Shown here piece after piece: positions 49,637 to 61,531 of a stretch of DNA of 64,000 nucleotides. The notes under the pieces were generated by a model. It was not told where the DNA came from, ran no database searches, and saw nothing but the letters and a program-made list of their open reading frames with translations. How positions within the stretch are numbered: position 1 is the stretch's first letter; each line of letters opens with the position of its first letter. This DNA comes from Acacia acuminata. Lineage: Eukaryota; Streptophyta; Magnoliopsida; Fabales; Fabaceae. Made by a program: the position numbers and the translations under genes. Location: assembly GCA_019022655.1 (NCBI GenBank), contig JAFJYI010000038.1, forward strand, positions 2,542,001 through 2,606,000. The letters run 5' to 3'.

Positions 49637-51171
49637 TGACGAGCACAATTTATGTCATGTTTTCCCTATATTTTATGACTAAATTGTATGATAAATATAA
49701 GCTTAACTGCAATCAATCTAAGCAAAAAGGCATTAATTCATGATATAAGGAACTGAAGGATAGAAACCATTTACATCCTAAACATGTGCTAAAAAAGGAG
49801 CAAGTTATAAGGTTTTGGAGAAAGAATGTGTAGCAAAGCTGATACTATGCTATAGCATTCTGACAACATATCGAAGTGCAATATAAGGCATCATGAAAGC
49901 TATAGCAAAGTAAAGGACGCAATGCTATGCAGCACATTTTCTGATCTTTTATCTAAATGATTTCAGTAATAATAGTGAAAGTCGAGAATGACAAGTAGAT
50001 TGCTGACATAACGGAATAGAAGATGCGGAGGATGGAAACTGAAAGATATGAAGAATCACGCAGGATCAATAGAATCAATCTACCAAGAGGATGGATCTCA
50101 ACAGATTAGGAAAGGCCCGACTCGCTGGAACTTACGCCGCAAGAAATTCTGATTATATAAGGAAAGCCAACCCTAAGTAGGTCGAGTCATAGAGAGTCCA
50201 AATGGAAATTCACATTCGGTCAAACTCGAAAGAAGAGAGAGAATTCCCAAGGCACGAGAACTCCAGGATAACCCATCATCCTTCTCTACAGTAAGACGGA
50301 GAGAAGACGTGGAGTGGTGACGTGACAAGGCTTCTTCTACGCCGTCGGAACTTCGTCAAGCTTTCTGTTTTTGTTTAATCTTTTGATTATGGGTCATTTT
50401 CTTACTATCTGTTTTGTGTTTCCCTCGTCAGTCATGAACTGATTTTCCTATGGCTGAACGAGGATGATTTCTTAAGTGTTAAATGAACCCAGTTGCAAGT
50501 TCTTAATTCAATAAATTCGGTTTTCTTATAGTGATTTAATTACTAGTCGATTAGCGGAAAGCTAAGGGCTAGATTTGTGGCCTCGGCCATCGGGCAAGGA
50601 GTCGAGGTTAGACCTCGAGAAACTTGATGATTGTTAGACGAGGTTGGTGCAAGGCTTGACCTATTATTGTAGGTTTCAGGAATGAGTCTGCCGCTCATAA
50701 CCATTACACCCTTTTTTGTAAAGCAGATCTAACTAGAAAATTGTCATATGCATATGGAAGGAGTAAAGTTAGTGTCATATGTATCGGACGCAGAAGCTTC
50801 GATAGATTATAGTGGTGGGTTAACCGAATAGCGTTGTAGTTAGTAGCTATGTTGTGGCATTGCGGAAGCTGTGCAGTGTGGATGCTATAGCAATGGGTAG
50901 AGCAACTGGGGGTTTGACATACTTAAGGATGATTCCGAGTTCAGTCTAACTTCTTACTGATATCTTCTTACGACTACGATACTCTGTTTACTTTGTTTTA
51001 TTATTTAGCATAACCTCAAAAAATCTCTCAAACCAATCGATTTACTGTTTCACACCTATTATAGCATTTGAGCGTCACTTCCTGGTATCTCAGTCTCTGT
51101 GGGACGATACTCTACTTACACTTTATTACTTGTTTGACTGATTCACTTGCCATTAAGAAAATCGACCAACA
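49637..51171 (+). mobile_element. 1.5 kb solo-LTR-like insertion in copia RNase H
   Basis: Begins TGACGAGCAC and ends CGACCAACA (TG...CA), flanked by the 5 bp target duplication CAAAG (49632-49636 and 51172-51176). It splits the copia RNase H domain. Removing it with one duplication copy brings the two RNase H halves back into the same frame, which fixes the borders. No coding motif inside. The stretch CTGTGGGACGATACTCTACTT near 51100 is of a kind seen near the ends of long gypsy LTRs. Orientation is assigned from that. Confidence 0.85.
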
Positions 51172-53452
51172 CAAAGCCTGGTATAAGAAACCACAAAAAC
51201 CAGTAATAGATATGTGTATCAATATAACCAGCCCAATCAGAATCACTAAAAGCATCCAATTTCATAGCAGAAGTAACTGGGAAGAACAAACCACAACTAG
51301 GAGCAGTTTTGATATAGCGAAGCACCCTATGAGCAGCTTTTAAATGAACATTAGTAGGTTTTTGAACAAATTGATTCAATTGCTGAATGACAAAATGTGT
51401 TAGCAAGATAAAGAAGTCGACCTACCAGAGTCCTATACATAGAACCATCTTCCAAAGGCACACCAGAATCAAGAGAAAGCTTAAAATCTCTAGCCATTGG
51501 AGTACTAACAGGCTTACAATCAAGAAAACCAGCATTATACAATATATTTAAAGTAAACTTGCATTGGCAAAGAGAGATTCCCTTAGAACTTCTAGCATTT
51601 TCCAATCCAAGGAAATATTTGGCATCACCCAAATCTTTGATTTCAAAACAAGAATCCAAGAAAGATTTCATGCAAATCAATCCCACTAATGATGATATCA
51701 TCCACATATACAAGCAAGGCAGTAAAAGAATAAACATAATTCTTAATAAACAAAGAATGATCAGCATGTGAATGTTGGTATCCACAAGAGAGAAGAGCCT
51801 TGGAAATCTTGAAAAACCACTGCCTACTAACTTGTTTTAGACCATATAATGAACGTTGAAGCTTTCACACTTGAGTAGGAAAAGAAACCAATAAATCAGG
51901 ATGAGGCAACATATAAACTTCCTCATAAAGATTCCCATGAAGAAAAGCATTATTAACATCTAGTTGCTTAACATGCCAATTGTGGGGAGCGGCAAGAGCA
52001 AGTAACAAACGAACAGTAGTAAGTTTAGCCACAGGGGAAAAAGTGTCATTAAAATCATACCTTCTACCTGAGTGTATCCGCGAGCCACCAATCGCCCTTT
52101 GCATTCTATCGATTTAAAGTGCCATTAGAATTGTACTTTTTAGCAAAAATCCACTTATACTCAAATAGGTCATTTACCAGTCGGAAGATCAGTTAAAACC
52201 CATATATGATTCTATTGTAAAGCAGCTAGTTCAGCATCAATGGCGTTTCTCCAACCCTCATGCTTAATGGTTGGGGAATAAGTTTTAGAAATATCATCAA
52301 CAGAAATGGATAATGCAAAATGACGATATGGGGAACAAAGGTAAGCATAAGAAAAGGTATGAGAGAGGGGATGATAACTACTTGCCTCCAAGGAATCCAA
52401 TATAACTGATGTGCATTGAAGAGCAAAATGATAGTCATGCAAATAACTAGGCAACCTCCTAGGTCTAGTAAAACGTCTAAAGTTTGGTGAAGGGGAAATA
52501 GGAGAGGCCGAATCAAAAGAGTGTTATGTGGATGAAATAATAGGTGATAGAGGGGTAGGACAATCAGTGGAGGCCAAAGGATAATCAAGAGGAGGAAAAG
52601 CTTATGGTAATGGAATGGATGAAGAGGAATCATAAATGACAGAATCACAAAATGGAAAGATAGACTAATAAAAGTAGACATTTCTAGAAATAATAAGAAC
52701 ATGAGACTTTAAATCTAAGGTGATAAACCTTTAGTGCCATGTTTGTAACCAAGGAAAATACATTTATGAACCCTAAGATCTATATTAGTGCGTTGTTGAG
52801 TAAGTCTTGAAGCAAAACAATGATAACCAAAAACCTTGAGATTACTAAAATCAGGATGTTGCTGAAACAACATTTCAAAAGGTGACTTGTGTTCCAAAAT
52901 AGGTGCGAGTAAATGGTTGATCAAATAAACCTCATGAGACAGAGCATAAGACCAATAATTTTTGGAACACGAGCTTGGAACAATAAAACCATTGTAACAT
53001 TCAAAATATATTGATGTTTTCTCTCAACTTTACTATTTTGTTCAGGGTTTTCCATACAACTAATTTGATGAAAAAAGCCAAGTTGTTTGTAAAAATCAAG
53101 CGTATTAAATTCTAGACCATTATCAGATCTAATAGTTTGAATAGAAACACCAAATGGAGTAGAAACCATATGAACAAATTCATGAATAGAAGAGTGAACT
53201 TCTGATTTATTCTTAAGCAAATAAATCCAAGTATACCATGAGAAATTATCAACAATGGTAAGAAAATATTTGTGCCCATGCAGAAGGTAAATGATATGGA
53301 CCCCATATGTCCATGTGAACCAAACTGAAAATTTTATTAACCTTTGTAGAGCTTACATGGAAAGGTAATTTGCGTTGTTTAGCAAAATGACATACATCAC
53401 AACAAGAAAAAGAAGAATTATAAGAAACATAGGGATGGTTTTGATGGATGGA

Positions 53453-54670
53453 TGATAAGTGTATATTTTATGAGAATTAGTTGGAATTATTGATATTATA
53501 TACCTATTTACTTATCTTTTATTGACTTTTCTATCATTGAATCAAACTTAAGATCAAAGATCAAAACGACATAAAATCTACTGATATCCTATTTTTTAAT
53601 ATGCAGGAGATATTATATGAAAGAGAAGAGACAAAAAGCATATGAAGCTTGCAGCCATAAATTAAATAAAAGGAACAAAGACGAGGACCCTACATGCTAA
53701 AAAGAAAACTTGGATCCTAAGTTTGGTGATTAATTAAGAGGAGGAGACCTAAATTATAAATAGGGAGGCAAAGACAAGAAGAAGAGGAAGATCGGAGAGA
53801 CGCAGAACGAGTGGAACAAAGAAGCAGAGGAGTAATAGCGGCGCGTTTCGGTTCTCTTCATCAACTCCACGGAAGGAGAGAGGATCTGTGGAGGCGACGG
53901 AGAAATTTTCTTTCCTCTCTCTTCTTATTTTTAAACCTGAATTCTTATGTTTTTGTTATGGATTTTATTAGAGCCATGTATGGCTAGTTGGTTTTGCAAC
54001 CTAGAGGCCTATGAACTTGTGGGTGAATTGAATTTTGTTTTCATAATTTAGTTAAATTTGATATTAATTTTGGTTATTTAATCTTAGTTAGTTTTATCTA
54101 TTTAGTGGTTGACCATCATTGAATATGATTTTGAGCATTAGGATTTACCTTGACGAATGGGATTTTAATTAGGCTCTGGGATTAAGTAATATGGGATTAG
54201 ATTACGATTTAATTTACGGTTAGGATAGACATACACCTACTGACCCATATAATTATTGAAGAGTGTGTTCGATTTTTGTTGCCTCTTGAGTAACTGTATT
54301 AGACATAACAAGTTATACTCAAGAGAGGGTTGTAAGTGGACCGAAAGACACTTATAGCTATTTATACTCGAGATTAACAAAATTGATATCAAGACTAATT
54401 AAATTAGTGAATACAAGGTTTATGAAGCTAATAAGGGATGATTAGTGACTCTGGGTTGCTCATTTGATTATTGTGGTAGTTTTCTTATTTTTATTTTAGT
54501 TTTGATTTCTTTCCTCTTAATTAAATTCAATTAGGTTTGCTCAACTTAAATGAAAGTGTAAAAATTAATGCTTAACTGAATTTTTGGAACTAAAGTCCTC
54601 GTGGGAACGATACTACTTGATATAGCCCTTATACTTGCGGAGTTATAGGCTATAAAGTTTTACCCTATCA
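53453..54670 (+). mobile_element. 1.2 kb solo-LTR-like insertion before copia integrase
   Basis: Begins TGATAAGTGTATATT and ends TTTTACCCTATCA, flanked by the target duplication ATGGA (53448-53452 and 54671-54675). The ends are imperfectly inverted (TGATA...TATCA). It splits the copia region between GAG-pre-integrase and integrase. A TATA-like TATAAATAGGG lies near 53756, followed by a GA-rich leader. CTCGTGGGAACGATACTACTT lies near the 3' end, the same arrangement as the insertion at 49637-51171. No coding capacity. Confidence 0.87.
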
Positions 54671-56487
54671 ATGGAATACAAGGTAGAATTAGAAATATGT
54701 CCTAAATGAAAATGCCAAAGATTGAAAGGTGTATGATTTTCTGGCTTGGTTGAGATATTACCAATAAGAGGCTGTGAAGAATTTGCATGTTTTCCCATGA
54801 TATAAAGACCCTCATTCACATTAGCTGAACCAATCATCTTTTTGAAGGAAGGAGCCGAATGAGACAATGATATTTTTGGAAAGAAACATCACAAGAAAGA
54901 TAATGAGTTGATTTGGAAACAGAGAGAAGATTAAATCTAAAATTTGGAACATACAGAACATTAGGAAGAAGGAAATTATCTGCAATTTGAACTATGCCAC
55001 TACAAGTGGCAAAAATTTTGAAACCATTTGGGAGATTAACAGTCACAGGAGATATAGATGTATAGGAGGAATGTAATAAAAGATTAGAACACATATGATT
55101 TGTAGCACCTGAATCTATAATCCAAGAACAAGAAAAAAAAACGAGAAAGTGAAAAACGATGCTCACCATTGGCTGAAATACTATTAACATAAGTAGAGGG
55201 CTGAGATGATTGATTATTCGCATGAACCAGCGCCAAAACTTTGTGATATTGATGATATTGATCAAGAGTAAAACTATAGGACTAATTCACAACCTTGTTG
55301 GATTCAAGTAAACCCTTACTAGCAAGAACAGAATCAGTGGCAGTAACATTAACAGAAGCATTGTGAAATTTAAATCTAGGGGAAAATCATGTTTCCTATA
55401 GCAAGTTTCTTTAGTGTGTCTCAATTTTCCACAATAAGTACATTGTTTGCCAGAATTAGACAAAGGAATTCGTTGGTTGCTGGAAATAGGAGACCGTGGA
55501 GCAGAAGTTTTATTAAACAAAGCAGTGACTTCTGAAGACTGAAAACCAATTTCTCGTTCTTGCTAAGTGACTAAGGAAAATACACGATTGATACTCGGTA
55601 AAAGATCAATTAGCATAATCTGGGATTTTACAGTACTAAAACAATCCCTTAAGCCCTTTAAAAACTGAATGACATAAGCTTGATCAACATGCTTCTTATA
55701 GAGATCAACAGAATCACGGTGACAACAAGGAACACAAGAACAAGGAATAATAGGGCGAATAATCAGAAATTCATCCTAGAGAATTTTAAGTTTGGTGAAA
55801 TAATCACTTATAGAAAGATCACCTTGCTTTAAACCCTGAATCTCTTCCTGAAGATCTACAAGACGGAAGATGTCGTTCTAAGAGAAGCGGTCACGCAAAT
55901 CATCCCGTAGCTTTATCAATCCAGAGGATACTTTAAGCAAGAGTAGGAGACATCGATCAAGTAAGCCACGAGAGGACCATCATATTACAATCCTCCTAGG
56001 AAGGATAAACGGAATAAGCCAAACTTGGAACTGGAGAAGTCTGATCGATGAAACTGGTCTTATTCTTCGACATAAGTGCCATCTTCTTTGCTTTAGCCCA
56101 TGAATGGTAATTCGGTCTAGATAAATCTGGAGAAACAAGAACTAAAGAAGGATTTTCATTTGGATGCAAATAATAAGGATTACCAACTTGATGAATTGAT
56201 TCGGCAAAATTTGAGGGTGAATTGCCAAAAGGAGGTCCAGCGAGAGAAGAAGATGAAAGTGGCAGTTCAATCGCCATGGAAGAAGCAAGACAATCATTGT
56301 CGGAAAAATAGAAACACAGATTGGAGAGGAGAAGCTGTTAGGTTTTATCCAAGACGAAAGGGAAAAAGAAAATTGTGAAGAGGAAACACGAAAGAGAAAG
56401 AGAAGGCGGAAGCTTATGATGTGAAAGAGGAAGAAAAAAAATTGTAAGAAATCAGAGTGGGTCAATGACTCACATGCTTTGGTACCA

Positions 56488-56686
56488 TATTAGAAAAGCA
56501 TGGAAAGAAATTAAATGTGAATATTATTTCATATCAGTAATGAGTATCTGTACAACATATTTATGGAGAAAATAATTATCTAATCTTCTAACTCTAACTT
56601 AGTTACATAGTAACTATATTAAACAAATCTAACTAAGACACAGGTCAGTTACAACACATGTAAAATAGGACACATAAGCTCTAATA
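56488..56686 (-). repeat. 5' LTR of minus-strand copia element
   Basis: 199 bp, partner of 49038-49237. In element sense it starts TATTAGAGC and ends TTTTCTAATA, a 6 bp inverted pair TATTAG/CTAATA. The outer side abuts ATCCA at 56687-56691. Confidence 0.93.
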
Positions 56687-56794
56687 ATCCACTAATCCAA
56701 CCCCTCAAGTACAGGCCTACTTAAGGAACTGAGGTGTCCCAATGAGAACTGCTTCATCTGAGCCCAAGGATCAAACTCAATAATAACTGGTAGG

Positions 56795-58412
56795 TAGGGG
56801 TGGAAATAGGTCGGACCCTATCAAGTGGCCTACGGCCTGGCCTGTTTAGGGCCTGGTCTACCCTGGCCTGTTTATTAAAAAGGCCTATTTGAATGCCTAA
56901 ATATGTAAATAGGCCAAGCCTATTTTGTTAAGGCTTGGCTTTGTAAGCCTTGGCCTGGCTTTGTTCTGAGAAAAAAATATATATATATATATAATTTTAA
57001 TTTTTTTAATCATTATTATATTGTAATTTAAAGTTATAATGGTAATTACTATATTAACCTCTGATTTTTATTCAACATTTTTTAGTAAGACACATACTCA
57101 GCTTAGACGTTTGCTATTTTTTTTTTTTGGGTTAAAAACGCTTGCTATTCCACACATGACAGACACCTCCATTATTCTCGTGACTATTTTTTCATTCAAC
57201 ATTTTCTTTTCTTTCTATTTTTTTATTCAACATTTTCTCTTGTCTCGAGACTCATACTCGAGACCCTTGCTATTCCCGATTTCCGTATTCTCACACACCC
57301 TTCTTCACCACTTTTAGTAGTCACTACCATCATCGTCGGACTACGTGCATTTGCCTTTAACCAAGCACTACTCTCCTCTCCCACAAGGTAAGGTGTCCTC
57401 TCCTCCCAAATCTCTAGTTGAAACTGAGGTTGTTTTTCTTTCATTCTGATCTGCTGAGTTTTTTTTTCGAACATTAGATCTGCTGAGTTGACTAAGGGGC
57501 TTTTAGGCGTGTTTGGTAATTAATTCGCTGTGGCATTCTCTAACTATAGCGAGTTTGCTGCTTTCAGACATAGGAAGGATTATAGGAATGAATGAGGTAC
57601 TGCTGACCAGGTGAGATCTATATTCCTAACAACCTATGTGCTTGGTGTGTGAAGATATCATATCTTTCATTTCATTTTCTAATTTTTTTTTACTGGGTGC
57701 TTAGTAAAAACATACTTGACTGGTTTCAATCTACAATTCTTGATCGTGCTTCTGTTGGTTCCTGGATCCTCGAGCTTTTATGAATTCAATGAGCTATTCC
57801 TTGTTCGTATTCGCCCATTGTCTATGTTTCACCTTTTGTTCTTTTGATGAACAATTTGTGTTCTTCTAGTCTTTTCTTTAGGTTTTAGTAGGTTTAAAGT
57901 CTACTTATGGTTTGTAAGGCCTGCAATATGAGGCCTTTTTAGAGGCCTACATTGTAAGTAGGCCTATAAAAAGGCTTCAGGCTTGCCTAGGCCTGATCAG
58001 GGGCGGAATCAGGGGGGGCTAGGGGTGGCCCCCGAGTTTTTCAGAAATTATGCTTTAGCCTCATAAAAGTTTTAAAATTTTCACTTTAGTCCCTATAAAA
58101 ATGTCTCATGGAGGGACTAAAATGAAAATGTTGAAATTTTTATGAGTCAAAGCATAATTTCCTAAAATTTTGGGTCAAATTCTGTAATTTTCGCCCTCTA
58201 ATTTCAAAGGCTGATTCCACTGGGTTCTATTATGTAATTTTCTCCCCCCCTAATTTTAAATCCTGGCTCCGTCCCGGGCGATGTAGGATCGGCTCAAGCC
58301 CGAACCTAAAAAAGCTGCATGTAGGCTCGAGCCTAGCGCAAGCTTGATTTTCATTACAAGCTCGAGCCTATTTAGCCAAAGTCTGGCCTGGCCTGGCCTA
58401 TTTCCATTCCTA
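56795..58412. mobile_element. non-autonomous hAT-type DNA transposon
   Basis: Terminal inverted repeats TAGGGGTGGAAATAGG (left) and TAGGAATGGAAATAGG (right, as reverse complement) are flanked by 8 bp target duplications CTGGTAGG (56787-56794) and CTGGTAAG (58413-58420), with one mismatch. Subterminal regions are rich in GGCCTG/AGGCCT repeats, as in many hAT elements. No transposase motif is visible. The middle (57040-57900) resembles a leader with a CAAG/GTAAGG donor-like site near 57388. A smaller MITE is nested at the right. Confidence 0.85.
57998..58277. mobile_element. nested hAT-type MITE
   Basis: Left end CAGGGGCGGAATCAG pairs with right end CCTGGCTCCGTCCCG, reverse complement CGGGACGGAGCCAGG. 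This is the CAGGGGCGGAGCCAGG-type terminus common in plant hAT MITEs. The arms (CCCCTAATTT, TTCCTAAAATTT and TTTCAGAAATTATGC/GCATAATTTCC) fold back on each other. A clean 8 bp duplication could not be confirmed. Confidence 0.65.
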
Positions 58413-58420
58413 CTGGTAAG

Positions 58421-58731
58421 GGCCGTGGGACTGGGGCCAACCTTTTTAGTTGATGGTCACCATTCTTTCAAAATAATATTCTTATTTGAACGTTTAAACA
58501 TATAATAGTGCGTGTTTGGATCTTTAAGAAAGAACGAAGAATTCCAACGGCGACCGTAATCTTTCAATTTCCGTTATTTTTTCTGAGCCCAAAATTTACT
58601 GTTTTTATTTTTCATTTTCTCTGATTGGTTAACCTTTTTTTTTCCATGCAAAAGTGTATGTCATTAATATCTCATTGTTATTATTTAAAAAAAAACTCTC
58701 TTCAATCTTTAATATAAAATATATTTGGAGA
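58421..58731. other. short spacer, nothing recognised
   Basis: AT-rich, with a poly-A run near 58690. No gene or repeat was identified between the hAT element and the CACTA-like end. Confidence 0.5.
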
Positions 58732-58990
58732 CACTACTAGAAAATGTCAAATTTGTGAATTGGTCACTTTTTGCGAGGAAGAAATTTCCCTCGCAAAAAG
58801 TGGCGATTTTGCGAGGATTTTCTTTTCCTCGCAAAATTTGGGAAAATTGGGGGAAAAAATCCCTCCAATTTCCCTCCATTTTGTGAGGGAAAGATTTCCC
58901 TCGCAAAATGGCCACTTTTGCGAGGGAAAAATTTGTCCCTCGCAAAAAGTGGCCATTTTTTGCGAGGGAAATTTTTTCCCTCGCAATTTT
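58732..58990 (+). mobile_element. CACTA-like terminus with subterminal repeats
   Basis: Begins CACTACTAGAAAATGTC, a classic CACTA (En/Spm-type) terminus. TTTTGCGAGG and CCTCGCAAAA then alternate in both orientations, typical transposase-binding subterminal repeats. No matching right end (TTTCTAGTAGTG) was found in the window. It may be a truncated element or a CACTA MITE. Open frames here on both strands are by-products of the repeats. Confidence 0.7.
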
Positions 58991-60053
58991 TTTTTAAATT
59001 ATCTACGCAAAGTTAAGCAAGGCAATTAAATCAAAAAATTCAACTCGTCACTCATTTCCGCCTCTATTCGACTCAGTAGCATATTGATTAAAATCAAGAC
59101 AATTTTCTTCTAAACAATAGTATTTTGAAATATATTTATAAATATTTGTCTTATAATTAATATATTTATTATTTCTATTTATCTTCCTTTTTATCATTTA
59201 ATCAAATAAATATAAAACAGATGACATATTTTTAAAAAATGTAAATTAATAAAAACCTTCATAAGAAATATATCGAAATTTTGAAATCACATGATTAAAA
59301 ATGTTTAAATAAGTGAATAATTATTGCTACTTTGAATGATAGAATAAAAGCCCTTGAAATCATGAACTATATGACCATTGTAATCTTATCTCTAATTTAT
59401 AGTTATTAGCAGTTCTATCATTTTGGCCCATGGTTTAGTTACCTTTAACATGTATGTGAGCCTAACTCCTGTCTAAAATTTTGTCCCTAAAGAAAAACTA
59501 CCTAACCTCTTTCCTTGTGCATTGATGACACTCCATATTTTGAGCTTTATATGAAATTGTGTATGATTATTTATTTTTAATTGAAGTTGTGTTCTTTAAA
59601 ATACTTAAAATTTATTAACAACATGTGCGACCACAGCTCAAAAGTATTGGGAGGCCAGCAATAGAAGAGGCACTGAATGCAAGTAACGTGAGTGAGTGGG
59701 TCGATTCCAAAGATTAGAAGTGAAATTTGGTAATGTTAGTGGCTATGTTTGTGCCACCGAAAGTTGTTCGGGCCCTTATCTCCTCACACTGCGACATAAC
59801 TATTTGGAGCTTGCCACGTTACCTTTTCCAATGCACTCTATCCATTTTGATCTTACCGACCACTCTTCCTTTTTTTATTACTCATTTATGTTTTTTCTAT
59901 TAAACCCATTTATTTAATCTGATTATATTAAAAAAAATTAGTTAAATTAGTTAACATGATAACTATTTAATCTTATTCCCTCTCATACTTGATAACAATT
60001 GATGGTGTATCAATAGGGATAAAGAAAAAAATTGACCAACATGAAAAATAAGT
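58991..60053. other. AT-rich spacer, no gene recognised
   Basis: No convincing coding signal. An open frame at 59696-59917 shows no recognised motif. Confidence 0.45.
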
Positions 60054-60150
60054 ACTCCCTCCGGTCTCAAAGATAAGACAAAGTTTTTAGTATAAATCAT
60101 ACTGCAAACTTTATCTTATATTTAAAATCGGAGATAATAACATATATAAG
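60054..60150. repeat. Stowaway-type MITE, decayed
   Basis: Starts TACTCCCTCCGGTCTC, the usual Stowaway-like end, then GATAAGACAAAGTTTTTAG. The following CAAACTTTATCTTATATTTAAAATCGGAG is its approximate inverted partner. The right terminus is mutated. Flanking TA is consistent with a TA target duplication. Confidence 0.45.
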
Positions 60151-60891
60151 ATCAATATCAATTCTTCAATTAGGTCCTATATTTATGATTGAAGACACTA
60201 CTTACTTGTAGAGCCGGCAATTTTTTTTTTTTAGGAACGTTGAGAAGTGGGCAGGGACGCAGGGTAAGGGTTACTGGGTTAGTGACTTAGTGGGGGCAAC
60301 CAGTTGGACATATGTGTTGGCCTCATTTGTTGTTACCCTTTGGTCAACCTACTTCATGTGGCTTGTCTCCTGAATTATTTTTCTCTTTTTATATTTAAAT
60401 GATATGGTTATGATTTCATTTTCTTTTTTATTATTATTATTATTTTCCATTCACATTTATTCAATCCTCATATGGGAAAATTGATTTAATTGTACAACTT
60501 CAGTCAAATGCAATAGCAAATTTTATTGGCTTAGTTTCATGCTTCCACTAATCAAATTAGCATGAATATCCATTTAGGAATTAGTATTTGGTCACAATTG
60601 AACTATCAATAAGTTTTAATTAGTTTAAATAGTTTGATTATGAGAAAAAAAAATTGCAAAAATTAAATAATCGACATCAAATACTTTCTTAAATATTCCT
60701 ACAAAATTATGAACCGAAAAATGTTCTAACATGATTCTAACTTCTTGATGCAATTTTTATTTTTTTACGTTTCAAGACATAATTTATTGTTTCATTTTCA
60801 AGCAAATTTAATGAATTAATCAACTTTTTAAAAAAAAAAAAAATGATGTGGTTGAAAGTGTCTTATATCAAAGACTAAGAGTATAGAATTT
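60151..60891. other. AT-rich spacer, no gene recognised
   Basis: Simple-sequence T and A runs, including (TTA)n at 60431-60443. Nothing else recognised. Confidence 0.45.
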
Positions 60892-61085
60892 CATTACTAG
60901 AAAATGTTATATTTGCGACGGAATTTGTGAGGAAAAAAATTCCATCACAAAAAAGGGGGATTTTTGCGAGGAAAGATGTTTCCCTCACAAAAATGGTGAT
61001 TTTTGCGAGGAACAATTTTTCCCTCGCAAAAAGAGGGATTTTTGCGAGGGAAATATGTTTCCCTCGCAAAATCATCATCTTTTTT
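60892..61085 (+). mobile_element. second CACTA-like terminus
   Basis: Begins CATTACTAGAAAATGT, a one-base variant of the CACTACTAGAAAATGT end at 58732, in the same orientation. Alternating TTTTTGCGAGG and CCCTCGCAAAA blocks follow to about 61073. No right end is seen before the window ends, so downstream sequence, including the BET3-like exons, may lie inside this element. Confidence 0.65.
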
Positions 61086-61531
61086 TTTTATCCTTTTAAA
61101 TGTCTACCTAAACCATCGGCTTCCTTCCCTATTCCATTCGAAAATCCCCAATATTCGGTGCCCTAAAACCCAAAACATCATCAGCGTCCTCCACTCACGG
61201 CGTCACCGTCCTCCACTCGCGGCGTCGCCGTCCTCCACTCGCAGCATCGTCGGTCACCCTCCTCCTTGACTGATCCACTCGGCCCGTCGCTCATCGTGCC
61301 TTTGGATTGGAGTTGCCTTGTGCCCTTGCCATCGTCGATTCGTTATCCATCGGACCCAAACCATCGTCATCCGTCAGAGCCAAACCATCGGCGTCACGGC
61401 ATCGCCTTTGTGAGGCTTTCAAATTTACAGATCCATCATCCATCGACCCAACCTGCGGTTTGGAAACGGCGTTCATCAATTTTGAGCCGTAGCTGCCATA
61501 CTCCTCCAAGCAAGCGAAGTGAGGTCCGACA
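61086..61531 (+). promoter_or_regulatory. 5' flank or leader of BET3-like fragment, with 22 bp repeat
   Basis: Sequence just after the CACTA-like end. CGTCCTCCACTCGCGGCGTCGC-type units occur three times at about 61186-61250. GC is higher than in surrounding sequence, consistent with a gene leader. Long but frame-shifting open frames on both strands show no recognised domain. Confidence 0.4.

Larger units (their letters stand above)
49238..56487 (-). pseudogene. broken copia gag-pol region, minus strand
   Basis: In element sense: gag from 56277 (NYHSWAKAKKMALMSKNK), zinc knuckle CTYCGKLRHTKETCYRKH near 55440, protease WIIDSGATNHMCSN near 55130, GAG-pre-integrase HLGHISNSTL near 54700, integrase 53430-52720 (IRSDNGLEF, NSKVERKHQ), reverse transcriptase 52270-51400 (FSPVAKLTTVRLLLALAA, QLDVNNAFLHG, FLGLE), then RNase H (SDSDWAGYIDT near 51230 and AEYCVLATT near 49570 beyond the nested insertion). 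Frameshifts and stops separate most pieces, including at the YVDD position, where the frame reads LYMWMI. Not functional as it stands. Confidence 0.88.
49038..56686 (-). mobile_element. Ty1/copia retrotransposon, minus strand, with nested solo LTRs
   Basis: The LTRs are 56488-56686 (5' in element sense) and 49038-49237 (3'), flanked by the target duplication ATCCA (49033-49037 and 56687-56691). A polypurine tract (CTTAGGGGG on the minus strand) sits inside the 3' LTR at 49238-49250. A diverged primer site TGGTACCAAAGC follows the 5' LTR. Domain order gag to RNase H is copia. Two solo LTR-like insertions (49637-51171 and 53453-54670) interrupt RNase H and the region before integrase. Without them the element would be about 4.9 kb. 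Coding frames are broken. Confidence 0.95.

Noticed and set aside
58709..59029. Overlapping open frames on both strands rich in FCEG/RGK and SLAKSG patterns
   Set aside because: Direct consequence of alternating TTTTGCGAGG and CCTCGCAAAA subterminal repeats; not protein coding.
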